Shown one piece after another: positions 23,166 to 31,039 of a stretch of 36,007 bases of DNA (the stretch's first letter is position 1; each line of letters opens with the position of its first letter). The notes under the pieces were generated by a model, which was given only the letters and a program-made list of their open reading frames with translations, was not told the origin of the DNA and ran no database searches. The translations under genes and the position numbers were made by a program. Source of the DNA: an uncultured Bacteroidota bacterium (GTDB lineage Bacteria > Bacteroidota > Bacteroidia > Chitinophagales > Chitinophagaceae); the NCBI GenBank assembly GCA_938008665.1, contig CALLKA010000100.1, positions 1 through 36,007 of the forward strand, in the 5' to 3' direction.

Positions 23166-24024
23166 TGTTGACACAGGCAAGTTTAAATTAGACGGCGGTG
23201 CTATGTTTGGTGTTGTACCCAAAGGCATATGGAATAAACTAAATCCGGCAGATGATAATAATTTATGTACTTGGGCATTGCGTTGCTTGTTGGTGATTGA
23301 TGGAGAAAGAAAAATACTCATTGATACTGGTATGGGTGACAAACAAGATGCCAAGTTTTTGAGTCATTACCATCCCCATGAAACTGTTACTTTAAATAAT
23401 GCTTTACATCAATTAAATTTTAGTCCCAATGATATCACAGATGTATTGTTAACACATTTACATTTTGATCACGTGGGAGGTGCTGTGCAAAAGGAAAATG
23501 ATACCCTTAAATTAACTTTTCCGAATGCTACCTATTGGGTGAGTGAACCGCAATGGGAATTAGCATTAAACCCCAATAAGCGCGAAAAAGCATCTTTTTT
23601 AAAGGAAAATATTTTACCCCTGCAACAAAGCGGCCAACTAAAATTAATTAGTCTCCCTGCATTTAAAAGTGAAAGTAACTTACAAGAAATTCATTTTAGC
23701 CCCCATATTACCTGCTTTGTTGTCAATGGACATACCCAAGGAATGTTAATTCCAAAAATAAATATGGGTGGCCGCGAATTGGTTTTCATGGCCGACTTAT
23801 TACCCAGCGTAGCACATATACCACTGCCTTATGTGATGGGATATGATATGCAACCATTAATCACACTGACCGAAAAGGAACTATTCTTAAATGAAGCTGT
23901 AAAAAATAATTACACTTTATTTTTTGAACACGACGCGTTCAATGAATGTTGCAGTTTACACGAAACAGAAAAGGGAATTAGATCCAATGCAAGTTTTACA
24001 TTGCATACCTGGTTGCAACAATAG
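23152..24024 (+). CDS. MBL-fold metallo-hydrolase (lactonase-like)
   Basis: A 290-residue metallo-beta-lactamase-fold protein similar in layout to AHL-lactonase/AttM-type hydrolases. The metal motif is LTHLHFDHVGG, with a further histidine in VNGHTQGM, the bridging aspartate in FMADLLPS and a late histidine in FFEHDAF. The initial VFSVDTGKFKLDGGAMFGVVPK is typical of this subgroup. It has no signal peptide, so it probably acts in the cytoplasm. It overlaps the MFS gene by 14 bases in another frame. The coupling suggests hydrolase and transporter act on related compounds, but the substrate is unknown. Confidence 0.88.
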   Translation: MQVFSVDTGKFKLDGGAMFGVVPKGIWNKLNPADDNNLCTWALRCLLVIDGERKILIDTGMGDKQDAKFLSHYHPHETVTLNNALHQLNFSPNDITDVLLTHLHFDHVGGAVQKENDTLKLTFPNATYWVSEPQWELALNPNKREKASFLKENILPLQQSGQLKLISLPAFKSESNLQEIHFSPHITCFVVNGHTQGMLIPKINMGGRELVFMADLLPSVAHIPLPYVMGYDMQPLITLTEKELFLNEAVKNNYTLFFEHDAFNECCSLHETEKGIRSNASFTLHTWLQQ

Positions 24025-24032
24025 AGTTCACC

Positions 24033-24827
24033 CTATTCTACTACTTCCATCAATGAACTCATTGGATGTCGGATGTTTTCATAGCCATCTAAGTCCACTT
24101 TAATACTACCAACCACGATAGGTGTTTCAATACGAACGGGGATATGGTTTTCATCATCCGTTACCCATACAATCATTTTTTCACCACCATCAAACATGCT
24201 ACCCTTCACTAATAATGGCGCTAGTTTTATCACTTTGAATCGACCATATTGTGTCGTGATTTCAGAACGACCTAAAAATTTAAAATAGGAAGGATATAAA
24301 TTATCGTCAATGAAAAAACTCAAATTGATTTTATCGTTGATTTGACATTTTTCATAATTAATATTTCGTGCAGCATAAATAGCACTAATAACATCAAATG
24401 TACAATCGGCTGTATTAAACACACCCGCTTCACTAGTGGCTGTATTATTTTTTTGATCAAATAACACTTCTTGCTTTTTATGAAAGCTGCCTTCGTTAAT
24501 ATGTCGGGTAAATTGATATGGCAATAAGGTTTTGGCATCTACCACTGATTCATATTTGTCTCTGACTTTGAAAATCCAATCATATTTTGAATTAGAACGG
24601 CCATTGAGTGTAAATGTATAGGCCGGTGCGTTATTCCAAGTGGATGATTTAATGCTAAACTCTGCCTTACCCGCATTCACATACAAACCAATAACATTAT
24701 AATAAATAGTGTATCTCACTCTTTCGCCAGCCTGATAGGATTTGTTGATTTGATTGCACAGGCCATCCCGTTCCTTGGAAGGAAAAAAAGATAATAATGA
24801 ACTCAATAATATTAATAAAATGTACAC
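24033..24827 (-). CDS. DUF3108 family protein, probably exported
   Basis: Residues YTIYYNVIGLYVNAGKAEF, the segment around SKYDWIFKVRDKYES and a C-terminal DDENHIPVRIETPIVVGSIKVDL identify the DUF3108 family, beta-rich proteins of unknown function found in the envelope of Gram-negative bacteria. A short hydrophobic N-terminus (YILLILLSSLLSFF) looks like a signal peptide. The start codon is GTG at 24827; the in-frame stop at 24840-24842 limits any further extension. A TAATTTTG box at 24872-24879 lies 44 bases upstream. The gene follows the flippase-like gene by 49 bases and converges with the MBL gene, with only 8 bases between stops. Confidence 0.85.
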   Translation of the reverse strand: MYILLILLSSLLSFFPSKERDGLCNQINKSYQAGERVRYTIYYNVIGLYVNAGKAEFSIKSSTWNNAPAYTFTLNGRSNSKYDWIFKVRDKYESVVDAKTLLPYQFTRHINEGSFHKKQEVLFDQKNNTATSEAGVFNTADCTFDVISAIYAARNINYEKCQINDKINLSFFIDDNLYPSYFKFLGRSEITTQYGRFKVIKLAPLLVKGSMFDGGEKMIVWVTDDENHIPVRIETPIVVGSIKVDLDGYENIRHPMSSLMEVVE

Positions 24828-24871
24828 AGGGGCTTTAATTTAAAATGACGCACTTGATCATTAGCATCATG

Positions 24872-24879
24872 CAAAATTA
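24872..24879 (-). promoter_or_regulatory. Possible -7 box (TAATTTTG) for the DUF3108 gene
   Basis: CAAAATTA on the plus strand gives TAATTTTG on the minus strand, fitting TAnnTTTG. It overlaps the stop of the flippase-like gene and lies 44 bases before the GTG at 24827. In AT-rich DNA this may be chance. Confidence 0.3.
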
Positions 24880-25794
24880 TTGCTTTATGCGGAAATTAAT
24901 CAATAAAAATGCCCCAATGATGGCAGGTAATAAAAAGTTAACGGCCCAAATGATGGTACTTAAGCATATCAGCATTAAACTATTGTTATAGTAGGGTTCC
25001 AATAATACTACAATAATTTGTCCACGTATCACTAAATCCGTTAAACTGATTGAAGGGATAATACTTAGTAATAAAAACAACACCCCTAATGCTATCCACA
25101 AATCAATAGGTGCAATAGGTATGTTTAACATTTTAATTGCCCAAGTATATTGAATCACAAAAACAATATATTTTAAAAAAGAAAGAACCAATAAGTTCAA
25201 TTTTAATTTATTTTCAATTTGTAGTTTATTTATTTTGTTTAACCAGCCTTTAAATTGTCCTGGATGAAAATAAACAAGTAAAGCAGCGACCAAGCCCAGT
25301 GGCATGAGCCATTTGATCCAAGGGAAAAAGGGCAGGTTAAAAAAAAGAGCGATACTCCCAATGCTAATAGTTATAATGAGCTGTGCATAGGAGGACCATG
25401 CCAATTGCGCCACCCCTTTTATTTTACTACCAGGAGGCAGCAATAAAATGCGTCCTACATAGTCACCAGAACGCGCAGGGGTAAAAAAAGCAAAAGCTTG
25501 TCCAATCAAAACAGACTTATAGGATTTAAAAATTGAAATTGGGTTCCAGGATGCAAGTAATTTTTGCCACTTGATGGCTTCCATTAAATAGTTCAATAAA
25601 AAAAGTAATAACAAAACACCCCATTCAAAAAAAGTAACTTTCTCAAACTGAATTTTAATGTCGGTACTGTATTGATTCAAATTTTCATTGTGCGCTACTT
25701 TATTATAAATAGCGACCAAGCAAACTACAAATAGGATTAATCCAATTGATTTATTTCCCCAACTGCGTAAACGATTTATTAATACCTCCTTCAT
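24877..25794 (-). CDS. Flippase-like (LPG synthase transmembrane domain) protein
   Basis: A 305-residue integral membrane protein with about seven to eight hydrophobic segments, matching the lysylphosphatidylglycerol synthase TM / UPF0104 (YbhN-like) family. The diagnostic region is KSVLIGQAFAFFTPARSGDYVGRI, with the conserved P-x-R-x-G-[DE] core, and later SIIPSISLTDLVIRG. Members are lipid flippases or of unknown role; the cytoplasmic lysyltransferase domain is absent. It is divergent from ruvC (42 bases between starts) and followed by the DUF3108 gene, so an envelope-lipid role for the pair is plausible but unproven. Confidence 0.85.
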   Translation of the reverse strand: MKEVLINRLRSWGNKSIGLILFVVCLVAIYNKVAHNENLNQYSTDIKIQFEKVTFFEWGVLLLLFLLNYLMEAIKWQKLLASWNPISIFKSYKSVLIGQAFAFFTPARSGDYVGRILLLPPGSKIKGVAQLAWSSYAQLIITISIGSIALFFNLPFFPWIKWLMPLGLVAALLVYFHPGQFKGWLNKINKLQIENKLKLNLLVLSFLKYIVFVIQYTWAIKMLNIPIAPIDLWIALGVLFLLLSIIPSISLTDLVIRGQIIVVLLEPYYNNSLMLICLSTIIWAVNFLLPAIIGAFLLINFRIKQ

Positions 25795-25836
25795 TGGCGG
25801 TAAAGTTCGGAATTTGCCATCATATTTGTAACTTTA

Positions 25837-26403
25837 ATGCAAATGTCAAAAACACCCATTATTTTAGGAATTGACCCAGGAACACAGATCCTAGGTTTTG
25901 CTATTTTAAAAGGCGGCAGTAAGCCTGCTTTAATACATATGGATGTATTGAAATTGACCAAGGAAAAGGACATTTACGCGCGCCTGCAATTAATACATGC
26001 TAAAATCATTGAACTCATCGAAAAATACGAACCTGCCCATTTTGCCATTGAAGCCCCATTTTTTGGGAAAAACGTACAAAGTATGCTCAAGTTAGGGCGC
26101 GCGCAAGGAGTAGCGATTGCGGCTGCGATGCAGTTTAAATTACCGGTGACTGAATATGCACCAAAAAAAGTAAAACAATCCATTACGGGCAATGGTAATG
26201 CTGATAAGGATATGGTCTGGAAAATGTTGGAGCGAATTTTAGATTTAAAAAAACAACCGCAATATTTTGATGCCACCGATGCACTCGGTGTGGCACTTTG
26301 TCATTGGTATCAAATGAGTAGCCCAGTGATGCCGGCTGCGAAAGGTTTAAAAGGTTGGGATGCATTTTTAGCAAAAAATCCAGGAAGACTAAAACTTAAA
26401 TAG
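25837..26403 (+). CDS. ruvC: Holliday junction resolvase RuvC
   Basis: RuvC is the dimeric endonuclease that cuts Holliday junctions after RuvAB branch migration. The four catalytic acidic residues are all visible: D in LGIDPGTQILGFAIL, E in FAIEAPFFGKN, and two in the FDATDALGVALCH segment. LGRAQGVAIAAA and YAPKKVKQSITGNGNADK are typical. Length 188 is normal. Two possible ATGs lie close (25837 and 25843). A CATATTTG sequence ending 8 bases upstream resembles a -7 box with one mismatch. It converges with the HIT gene, and the 48-base gap holds only a weak GGCG/CGCC pairing. Confidence 0.95.
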   Translation: MQMSKTPIILGIDPGTQILGFAILKGGSKPALIHMDVLKLTKEKDIYARLQLIHAKIIELIEKYEPAHFAIEAPFFGKNVQSMLKLGRAQGVAIAAAMQFKLPVTEYAPKKVKQSITGNGNADKDMVWKMLERILDLKKQPQYFDATDALGVALCHWYQMSSPVMPAAKGLKGWDAFLAKNPGRLKLK

Positions 26404-26451
26404 CGGCGCATTTATAATCTCATAATAAAATTATACGCCACTTAAAATTGC

Positions 26452-26847
26452 TTACCCATTCAAATGTGATTGAATGGTTTTTTGAATTTCCTCAAATTCT
26501 TCCTTGGATAATTTTAATTTGGGCTGTGAAAATTCCATATCTTTTGCTTCATTAATAGGAATCAAGTGTACATGTGCATGCGGCACTTCCAAACCCACGG
26601 TAACCATGCCTACGCGATTACATGGAAAGCTTTGTTCAATTGCTTTGGCAATGGGTTTTGCAAAAATTAATAACGCCCCTAAAAAATCATCCGGAACTTC
26701 AAAAATTTTGTCAACTTCTATTTTAGGCACGACCAATACATGCCCTTTTTGTAAAGGGAAAATATCCAAGAAAGCCAAAAATTGATCCGATTCTGCAATC
26801 TTATAGGAAGGAATTTCACCTGCGATAATTTTTGAAAACAAAGTCAT
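26452..26847 (-). CDS. HIT family nucleotide hydrolase
   Basis: A 131-residue histidine-triad protein with the HAHVHLIP motif (about 92-99), the LDIFPLQKGHVLVVPK strand-helix region and the N-terminal FSKIIAGEIPSYKI that marks the HINT branch (purine nucleoside phosphoramidase-like). It probably hydrolyses AMP-NH2-type compounds; its cellular role is unclear. It lies downstream of greA on the same strand, separated by a terminator, and I see no clear promoter box of its own. Confidence 0.92.
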   Translation of the reverse strand: MTLFSKIIAGEIPSYKIAESDQFLAFLDIFPLQKGHVLVVPKIEVDKIFEVPDDFLGALLIFAKPIAKAIEQSFPCNRVGMVTVGLEVPHAHVHLIPINEAKDMEFSQPKLKLSKEEFEEIQKTIQSHLNG

Positions 26848-26876
26848 AGTCGATGTATTGAAACACTAATTTAATT

Positions 26877-26916
26877 AAAAAAACAAAGCGCCCACAAGAT
26901 TAATGTGCGCGCTTTG
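26877..26916 (-). terminator. Intrinsic terminator of greA
   Basis: On the minus strand CAAAGCGC and GCGCTTTG arms (26884-26891 and 26909-26916) pair, extended inward by CAC/GTG after one mismatch, with a 9-base loop. The hairpin is followed on that strand by seven T (A-run 26877-26883 on the plus strand). Confidence 0.8.
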
Positions 26917-26947
26917 ATGGAGTCTAATAGTTATGTATGCTACTTTA

Positions 26948-27424
26948 CTAAATAGTAATATTGTCAATCATAAATTTCATAGTGCCATTTGGTGCAACCA
27001 CTTCGGCAATTTCGCCCACTTTTTTACCTAATAAGCCTTTACCAATCGGTGAGGATGCTGAAATTTTACCAGCTTTCAAATCCGCTTCTTTTTCTCCCAC
27101 CAAATGATATGTTACTGTTTTTTTAGTTGCTTGATTGGTAATCGTCACCTTAGTTAAAATAGTTACCTTACTTGTATCAATGGTACTCGTATCCACAATC
27201 TTTGCATTGGAGATGGCAGATTCGTGTTGCTTAATTTTTGCTTCTAACATGCCTTGTGCTTCCTTAGCTGCGTCATATTCCGCATTTTCTTTTAAATCCC
27301 CTTTTTCTCTAGCTTCCGCAATAGCCCTAGAAGCCGCAGGACGATCCACCGATTTCATTCGATGCAATTCCTCACGCATCTTATCAAAAGTCTCTTGCGT
27401 AACATACATATTAATTTCACTCAT
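26948..27424 (-). CDS. greA: Transcription elongation factor GreA
   Basis: GreA rescues backtracked RNA polymerase by stimulating transcript cleavage. The N-terminal coiled coil has YVTQETFDKMREELHRMKS and the AIAEAREKGDLKENAEYDAAKEAQ segment, whose acidic tip (D, E) is intact. The C-terminal FKBP-like domain shows ISASSPIGKGLLGKKVGE. I start at ATG 27424 (158 residues, the standard length); the frame extends to 27463 but that would include hairpin leader sequence. Upstream lie a U-tract, an 8-bp hairpin and a TATCTTTG box, which together look like an attenuated leader. Confidence 0.95.
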   Translation of the reverse strand: MSEINMYVTQETFDKMREELHRMKSVDRPAASRAIAEAREKGDLKENAEYDAAKEAQGMLEAKIKQHESAISNAKIVDTSTIDTSKVTILTKVTITNQATKKTVTYHLVGEKEADLKAGKISASSPIGKGLLGKKVGEIAEVVAPNGTMKFMIDNITI

Positions 27425-27442
27425 ACAGTTCACTTTAGTTAT

Positions 27443-27478
27443 AAAAAAAATACAACGCCACATAAATGAAGCGTTGCA
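27443..27478 (-). terminator. Hairpin plus U8 tract in front of greA
   Basis: On the minus strand TGCAACGC (27478-27471) pairs with GCGTTGTA (27458-27451) with one G-U, around a 12-base loop, followed by eight T (27450-27443). It could end the upstream dehydrogenase transcript. It also lies between a -7 box and the greA ATG, so it would be the very start of a greA transcript. Confidence 0.7.
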
Positions 27479-27483
27479 CTGTG

Positions 27484-27491
27484 CAAAGATA
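27484..27491 (-). promoter_or_regulatory. Bacteroidota -7 box (TATCTTTG) upstream of greA
   Basis: CAAAGATA on the plus strand gives TATCTTTG on the minus strand. The predicted start near 27478 coincides with the first base of the greA leader hairpin. Confidence 0.5.
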
Positions 27492-27502
27492 TTAAATTAA
27501 GG

Positions 27503-28432
27503 TCAAATAATGCCTAATTTTCCTAGTAGGATTTGAGACATCTTCAAATAGGCCTCATGGCTATACCCTGCGATATGCGGGGTTAAAATGAAATTGGGAT
27601 GTGCCATAAGCGCCTGTAAACACGCCTGTTCTGATGAAGTATAGCTGTCTAATTGTTCGTTTTCCAGTACATCCATCCCCACTCCGCTAACTAATTGATT
27701 TTGAAGCGCTTTAAGCAAAGCATCGGTATTGGTCACCGCACCCCTACAAGTACTTAAAAAATAGGGCTTTTGAACACAAGCATTAAAAAAAGAATCATTC
27801 GCATAATGGTGGGTGAGTTCCGTTAATGGCAGATGCAAACTAATCACATTAGCTTGTTCTTGAATTTCTTGCAAACTCGCTTGTTTAATTTGCGCCGTAT
27901 CAAAGTTTGTTTTGTAAATGTCATGGGCTAATATTTTCACATTAAAACCTGATAAAACTTTTGCAAAAGCACCACCGGTATTTCCAAAACCAATAATCCC
28001 CACTGTTTTTCCAGTAAGTTCATCTGCCCTATTCGCATCACGTATCCATTGCCCATTTTTTATTTCAGCATAAGAACTATGAATACGATTCATTAAACTT
28101 AATAACAAACCTAATGCATGTTCCCCCACAGTGGTACAATTTCCTTCGGGGCTACTCATACATTGAATATTTTTTGAAGCGGCAAATTCGGTATCAATTA
28201 ATTCCATGCCACTTCCGATACGGCCAATCCATTTTAATTGCGTTGCCGCATTAATTATAGATTGATCAATTTTTAAACGCGTTGTAACGACCAATCCTGT
28301 TGCAGTATCAATGATTTTTGACAAAGCATCATAGCTAATAGCAGGTTCATACATTACCTCATACCCATGCTGCGTTAATGTTTCCATTAAAAAAGGATGT
28401 GCAGGTGCTGTAATAATAATTCTCAATGCCAT
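27503..28432 (-). CDS. D-isomer 2-hydroxyacid dehydrogenase (phosphoglycerate dehydrogenase-like)
   Basis: A 309-residue NAD-dependent dehydrogenase of the SerA-like family. The N-terminal segment has LKWIGRIGSGMELID, followed by EGNCTTVGEHALGLLL. The dinucleotide fold reads VGIIGFGNTGGAFAKVL. The catalytic triad is visible as R in STCRGAV, E in VLENEQLD and H in LTPHIAGYS. It lacks the ACT regulatory domain. It could make 3-phosphohydroxypyruvate for serine or act on another 2-hydroxy acid; the sequence does not decide. It follows rsmA by 31 bases on the same strand. Confidence 0.88.
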   Translation of the reverse strand: MALRIIITAPAHPFLMETLTQHGYEVMYEPAISYDALSKIIDTATGLVVTTRLKIDQSIINAATQLKWIGRIGSGMELIDTEFAASKNIQCMSSPEGNCTTVGEHALGLLLSLMNRIHSSYAEIKNGQWIRDANRADELTGKTVGIIGFGNTGGAFAKVLSGFNVKILAHDIYKTNFDTAQIKQASLQEIQEQANVISLHLPLTELTHHYANDSFFNACVQKPYFLSTCRGAVTNTDALLKALQNQLVSGVGMDVLENEQLDSYTSSEQACLQALMAHPNFILTPHIAGYSHEAYLKMSQILLGKLGII

Positions 28433-28463
28433 TGTACAATATTTTTTATTTCAAAATCGTTGT

Positions 28464-29231
28464 TTAGGTTGATGCGATGTGCATTTTAAAAGTTAGAGCA
28501 GCATATTCCTCGAAAGTTAAATTTTCGGCACGTTTGGTAAAAATTGGATCCTCTAATTGTGCTGCAGTAAAAAAAGGCTTCAAAGGATTGCGTAACATTT
28601 TACGGCGCTGGCCAAAAGCCATCTTGACAATATGATAAAAACTTTTTTCAGAAAGCATCGTAGGAAAATTCGCTTTACGTTTCATTTGAATTACCCCACT
28701 CATTACCTTAGGTGGCGGTGTAAATGATTCCGGTGGCACATCAAATAAATAAGTCACATCGTAAAACGCTTGCGCTAATACACTCAAAATACCATAAGCT
28801 TTTGAATTAGGTTTAGCAGCTATACGCTCCGCAACTTCCTTTTGAAACATCCCAATCATCACCGGTACTTGCAATTTCCAATCCAATACTTTAAAAACAA
28901 TCTGTGTAGATATATTGTAAGGGAAATTACCAACCACTACAAATTCATCCGAAAACGGAACATTCATTTCTAAAAAATCGGCATTGATCAATTTACCTTC
29001 TAATTCAGGATACGTATGCAATAAAAAATTGACCTTTTCAGTATCCAGTTCAATCGCCTTAAAATCCTTAGTGGGAATGTCATAAATATGCTGCGTAAGT
29101 GCCCCTCCGCCTGGACCCACTTCCAATAATTGGGCAATCTCCTGTTCTAGTAAAGCCTCCTTAATTTTTATACAAATGGAGGCATCCTTTAAAAAGTGCT
29201 GGCCCAATGATTTTTTTAGCGTGTACTGCAT
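28464..29231 (-). CDS. rsmA: 16S rRNA dimethyladenosine transferase RsmA (KsgA)
   Basis: RsmA dimethylates A1518 and A1519 of 16S rRNA using SAM. Motifs are LGQHFLKD, the SAM-binding LEVGPGGGALTQ, and the catalytic NFPYNIS; the C-terminus has the RRKMLRNPLK segment. Length is 255. The ATG at 29231 is preceded by TAACTTTG at 29236-29243 with only 4 bases between, so the transcript is predicted to be leaderless or nearly so. It is divergent from pdxA, whose ATG is 45 bases away. Confidence 0.96.
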   Translation of the reverse strand: MQYTLKKSLGQHFLKDASICIKIKEALLEQEIAQLLEVGPGGGALTQHIYDIPTKDFKAIELDTEKVNFLLHTYPELEGKLINADFLEMNVPFSDEFVVVGNFPYNISTQIVFKVLDWKLQVPVMIGMFQKEVAERIAAKPNSKAYGILSVLAQAFYDVTYLFDVPPESFTPPPKVMSGVIQMKRKANFPTMLSEKSFYHIVKMAFGQRRKMLRNPLKPFFTAAQLEDPIFTKRAENLTFEEYAALTFKMHIAST

Positions 29232-29235
29232 GTAG

Positions 29236-29243
29236 CAAAGTTA
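29236..29243 (-). promoter_or_regulatory. Bacteroidota -7 box (TAACTTTG) of rsmA
   Basis: CAAAGTTA on the plus strand gives TAACTTTG on the minus strand, 4 bases before the rsmA ATG, exactly the spacing seen for tsaE. Confidence 0.55.
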
Positions 29244-29275
29244 GGTTTTTGTGCGTACTTTTACAGCCTAATCAA

Positions 29276-30373
29276 ATGGATATGACCCCGGACATCAAAA
29301 AACCAATTATAGGCTTTACTTGTGGCGATTTAAATGGTATTGGTATCGAATTAATCATAAAATCATTGTCAGATAGTCGCCTATTGGACTTTATGGTTCC
29401 TGTAATATTTGCCAACAACAAATGCTTAAATTTTTATAAAAAAGGATTACCCGAATACGCCATTAATTATGCTTCCATTAATGATTTTTCAAAACTAAAT
29501 CCAAAACAAGTCAATGTATTAAATTGCTGGGAGGAAGAAGTAGCCATTACTCCAGGGGAAACTACTGAGATAGGTGGGAAATATGCATTTATATCCTTAG
29601 AAGCCGCAGTAGCTGCTTTAAAAAATAATCAAATTGATGGATTGGTCACTGCACCTATTCACAAAAAAAATATTCAATCCCCTAGTTTTAATTTTAGTGG
29701 ACATACTCCTTATTTACAACATGCTTTTGGGAACACTGAAAATTTAATGTTACTAGTTGCCGATAATTTAAGAATGGCATTAGTTACAGAACATGTAACT
29801 ATTCAGGAAGTGGGTAAATATATTACCAAGGAAAAAATCAAACAAAAGCTCACTATTTTAAATAGTAGTTTAAAAAAGGATTTTGGCATTGACGCACCAC
29901 GCATAGCAGTATTAGCATTAAACCCGCATGCAGGTGATGAAGGATTAATTGGTAAGGAAGAAATTGAAATTATCAAACCAGCTATTAAAGAAAGTAAACA
30001 ACAAATGTTGGTATACGGCCCATATTCTGCTGATGCATTTTTTGCAAGAGGCCAACATGAAAAATTTGATGGCGTATTAGCGATGTACCATGACCAAGGT
30101 TTAATTCCATTCAAATCATTGGCATTTGGTGAAGGCGTTAATTTTACTGCAGGATTGCCTATCGTAAGAACCAGTCCCGATCATGGGACTGCATTTGATA
30201 TTGCAGGAAAAAACAAAGCTGATGCAGGCTCATTTACAGCAAGTATATTTGAATGTATCAGAATTTTACACGCACGCCAAGGCTATAGAGACATGCGCCT
30301 TAATCCAATGAAAAAAATTAGCGCCCGTATGTTCGCAGGCGCTAAAGATGAGACTTTGGAGGGAATGGATTAA
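29276..30373 (+). CDS. pdxA: 4-hydroxythreonine-4-phosphate dehydrogenase PdxA
   Basis: PdxA oxidises 4-phosphohydroxy-L-threonine in the DXP-dependent pathway to pyridoxal 5'-phosphate. The start region FTCGDLNGIGIELIIK, the substrate segment FSGHTPYLQ, AVLALNPHAGDEGLIG and AMYHDQGLIPFKSLAFG (metal and substrate histidines) are typical. I choose ATG 29276 (365 residues); the frame opens further upstream to 29207 but that part overlaps rsmA and lies before a weak TACTTTTA box (29256-29263). ATG at 29282 is also possible. It converges with the operon ending at 30405, 31 bases away. Confidence 0.95.
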   Translation: MDMTPDIKKPIIGFTCGDLNGIGIELIIKSLSDSRLLDFMVPVIFANNKCLNFYKKGLPEYAINYASINDFSKLNPKQVNVLNCWEEEVAITPGETTEIGGKYAFISLEAAVAALKNNQIDGLVTAPIHKKNIQSPSFNFSGHTPYLQHAFGNTENLMLLVADNLRMALVTEHVTIQEVGKYITKEKIKQKLTILNSSLKKDFGIDAPRIAVLALNPHAGDEGLIGKEEIEIIKPAIKESKQQMLVYGPYSADAFFARGQHEKFDGVLAMYHDQGLIPFKSLAFGEGVNFTAGLPIVRTSPDHGTAFDIAGKNKADAGSFTASIFECIRILHARQGYRDMRLNPMKKISARMFAGAKDETLEGMD

Positions 30374-30404
30374 TGATGCATAATTAAGTTGAAAAACTTT
30401 CTAT

Positions 30405-31037
30405 TTACAAAGGACAAGCCTTAATCAAATCTTCTAAAATAGGTCTTCCCCAATGTGGCATTACCGTAAAATCGGTTTTGAGTTGATCAAATGCAAGTTT
30501 TGCTTTTTGTGCAATGGGCCTTGCAGAATTACAACCGCCGCCAAATATAACAGGCATTTTATATTGCAGGTTGGCCTTTAAAATATAAGGTCTTGGATTA
30601 TTTTTATTTAATGCGATTGCATGTTCAAGTGGTTTCTTTATTCTTGACTCATACACCTTCCATCTAAATATAGGATTAACCGCCATTTTTGAAGTATAAA
30701 CGATACTCTCCAAACATAGCACTTCATCACTATTATGTAACGCCTTAGTAATCGCTAGCCATTGAATAGCTTCATTGGCAAGTTGATCTGAATCACCCAT
30801 TTTTTTCATTGCCATTCTTGCTTTTATTATGCTAGCATAATAGGCAGGTAACCAAGCGGATGGATCTTGTTTGTGCAATTCCTCCATTTTTGCAAAAGCA
30901 GAAACATATTGGTCCTGGGTTTGACATTTATCTAGTAAAACTACAGCAGCTTCTAAATTTTTAGCAAAAACTTTATTTTGCGCCTGAAGCTGGCATATAA
31001 ATAAGTGAAATATAATAACTAAAAAATATCTGCGCAT
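30405..31037 (-). CDS. Secreted repeat-like protein of unknown function
   Basis: I do not recognise a named family. The 210-residue protein begins with a signal peptide (MRRYFLVIIFHLFICQLQAQ). The rest is alpha-helical and resembles TPR-type repeats: SAFAKMEELHKQDPSAWLPAYYAS, LNKNNPRPYILKANLQYKMP. A notable motif FGGGCNSARPIAQKA recalls the FGGGKKKA motif I have seen in conserved Bacteroidota proteins with similar repeats. It is the last gene of the ABC/LolA-like operon, 2 bases after the preceding stop, so it should act in the periplasm with those products. No terminator with a clear T-run follows. Confidence 0.7.
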   Translation of the reverse strand: MRRYFLVIIFHLFICQLQAQNKVFAKNLEAAVVLLDKCQTQDQYVSAFAKMEELHKQDPSAWLPAYYASIIKARMAMKKMGDSDQLANEAIQWLAITKALHNSDEVLCLESIVYTSKMAVNPIFRWKVYESRIKKPLEHAIALNKNNPRPYILKANLQYKMPVIFGGGCNSARPIAQKAKLAFDQLKTDFTVMPHWGRPILEDLIKACPL

Positions 31038-31039
31038 TT

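Noticed and set aside
24024..24060. GAGTTCA/TGAACTC inverted repeat at the MBL-DUF3108 convergence
   Set aside because: The 23-base loop and lack of a T-run make a terminator unlikely.
26404..26451. Possible terminator between ruvC and the HIT gene
   Set aside because: Only GGCG/CGCC with an uneven AT-rich interior; too weak to call.
29207..29275. Upstream extension of pdxA
   Set aside because: It overlaps the rsmA start and precedes a -7-like box; conserved PdxA sequence begins after 29276.
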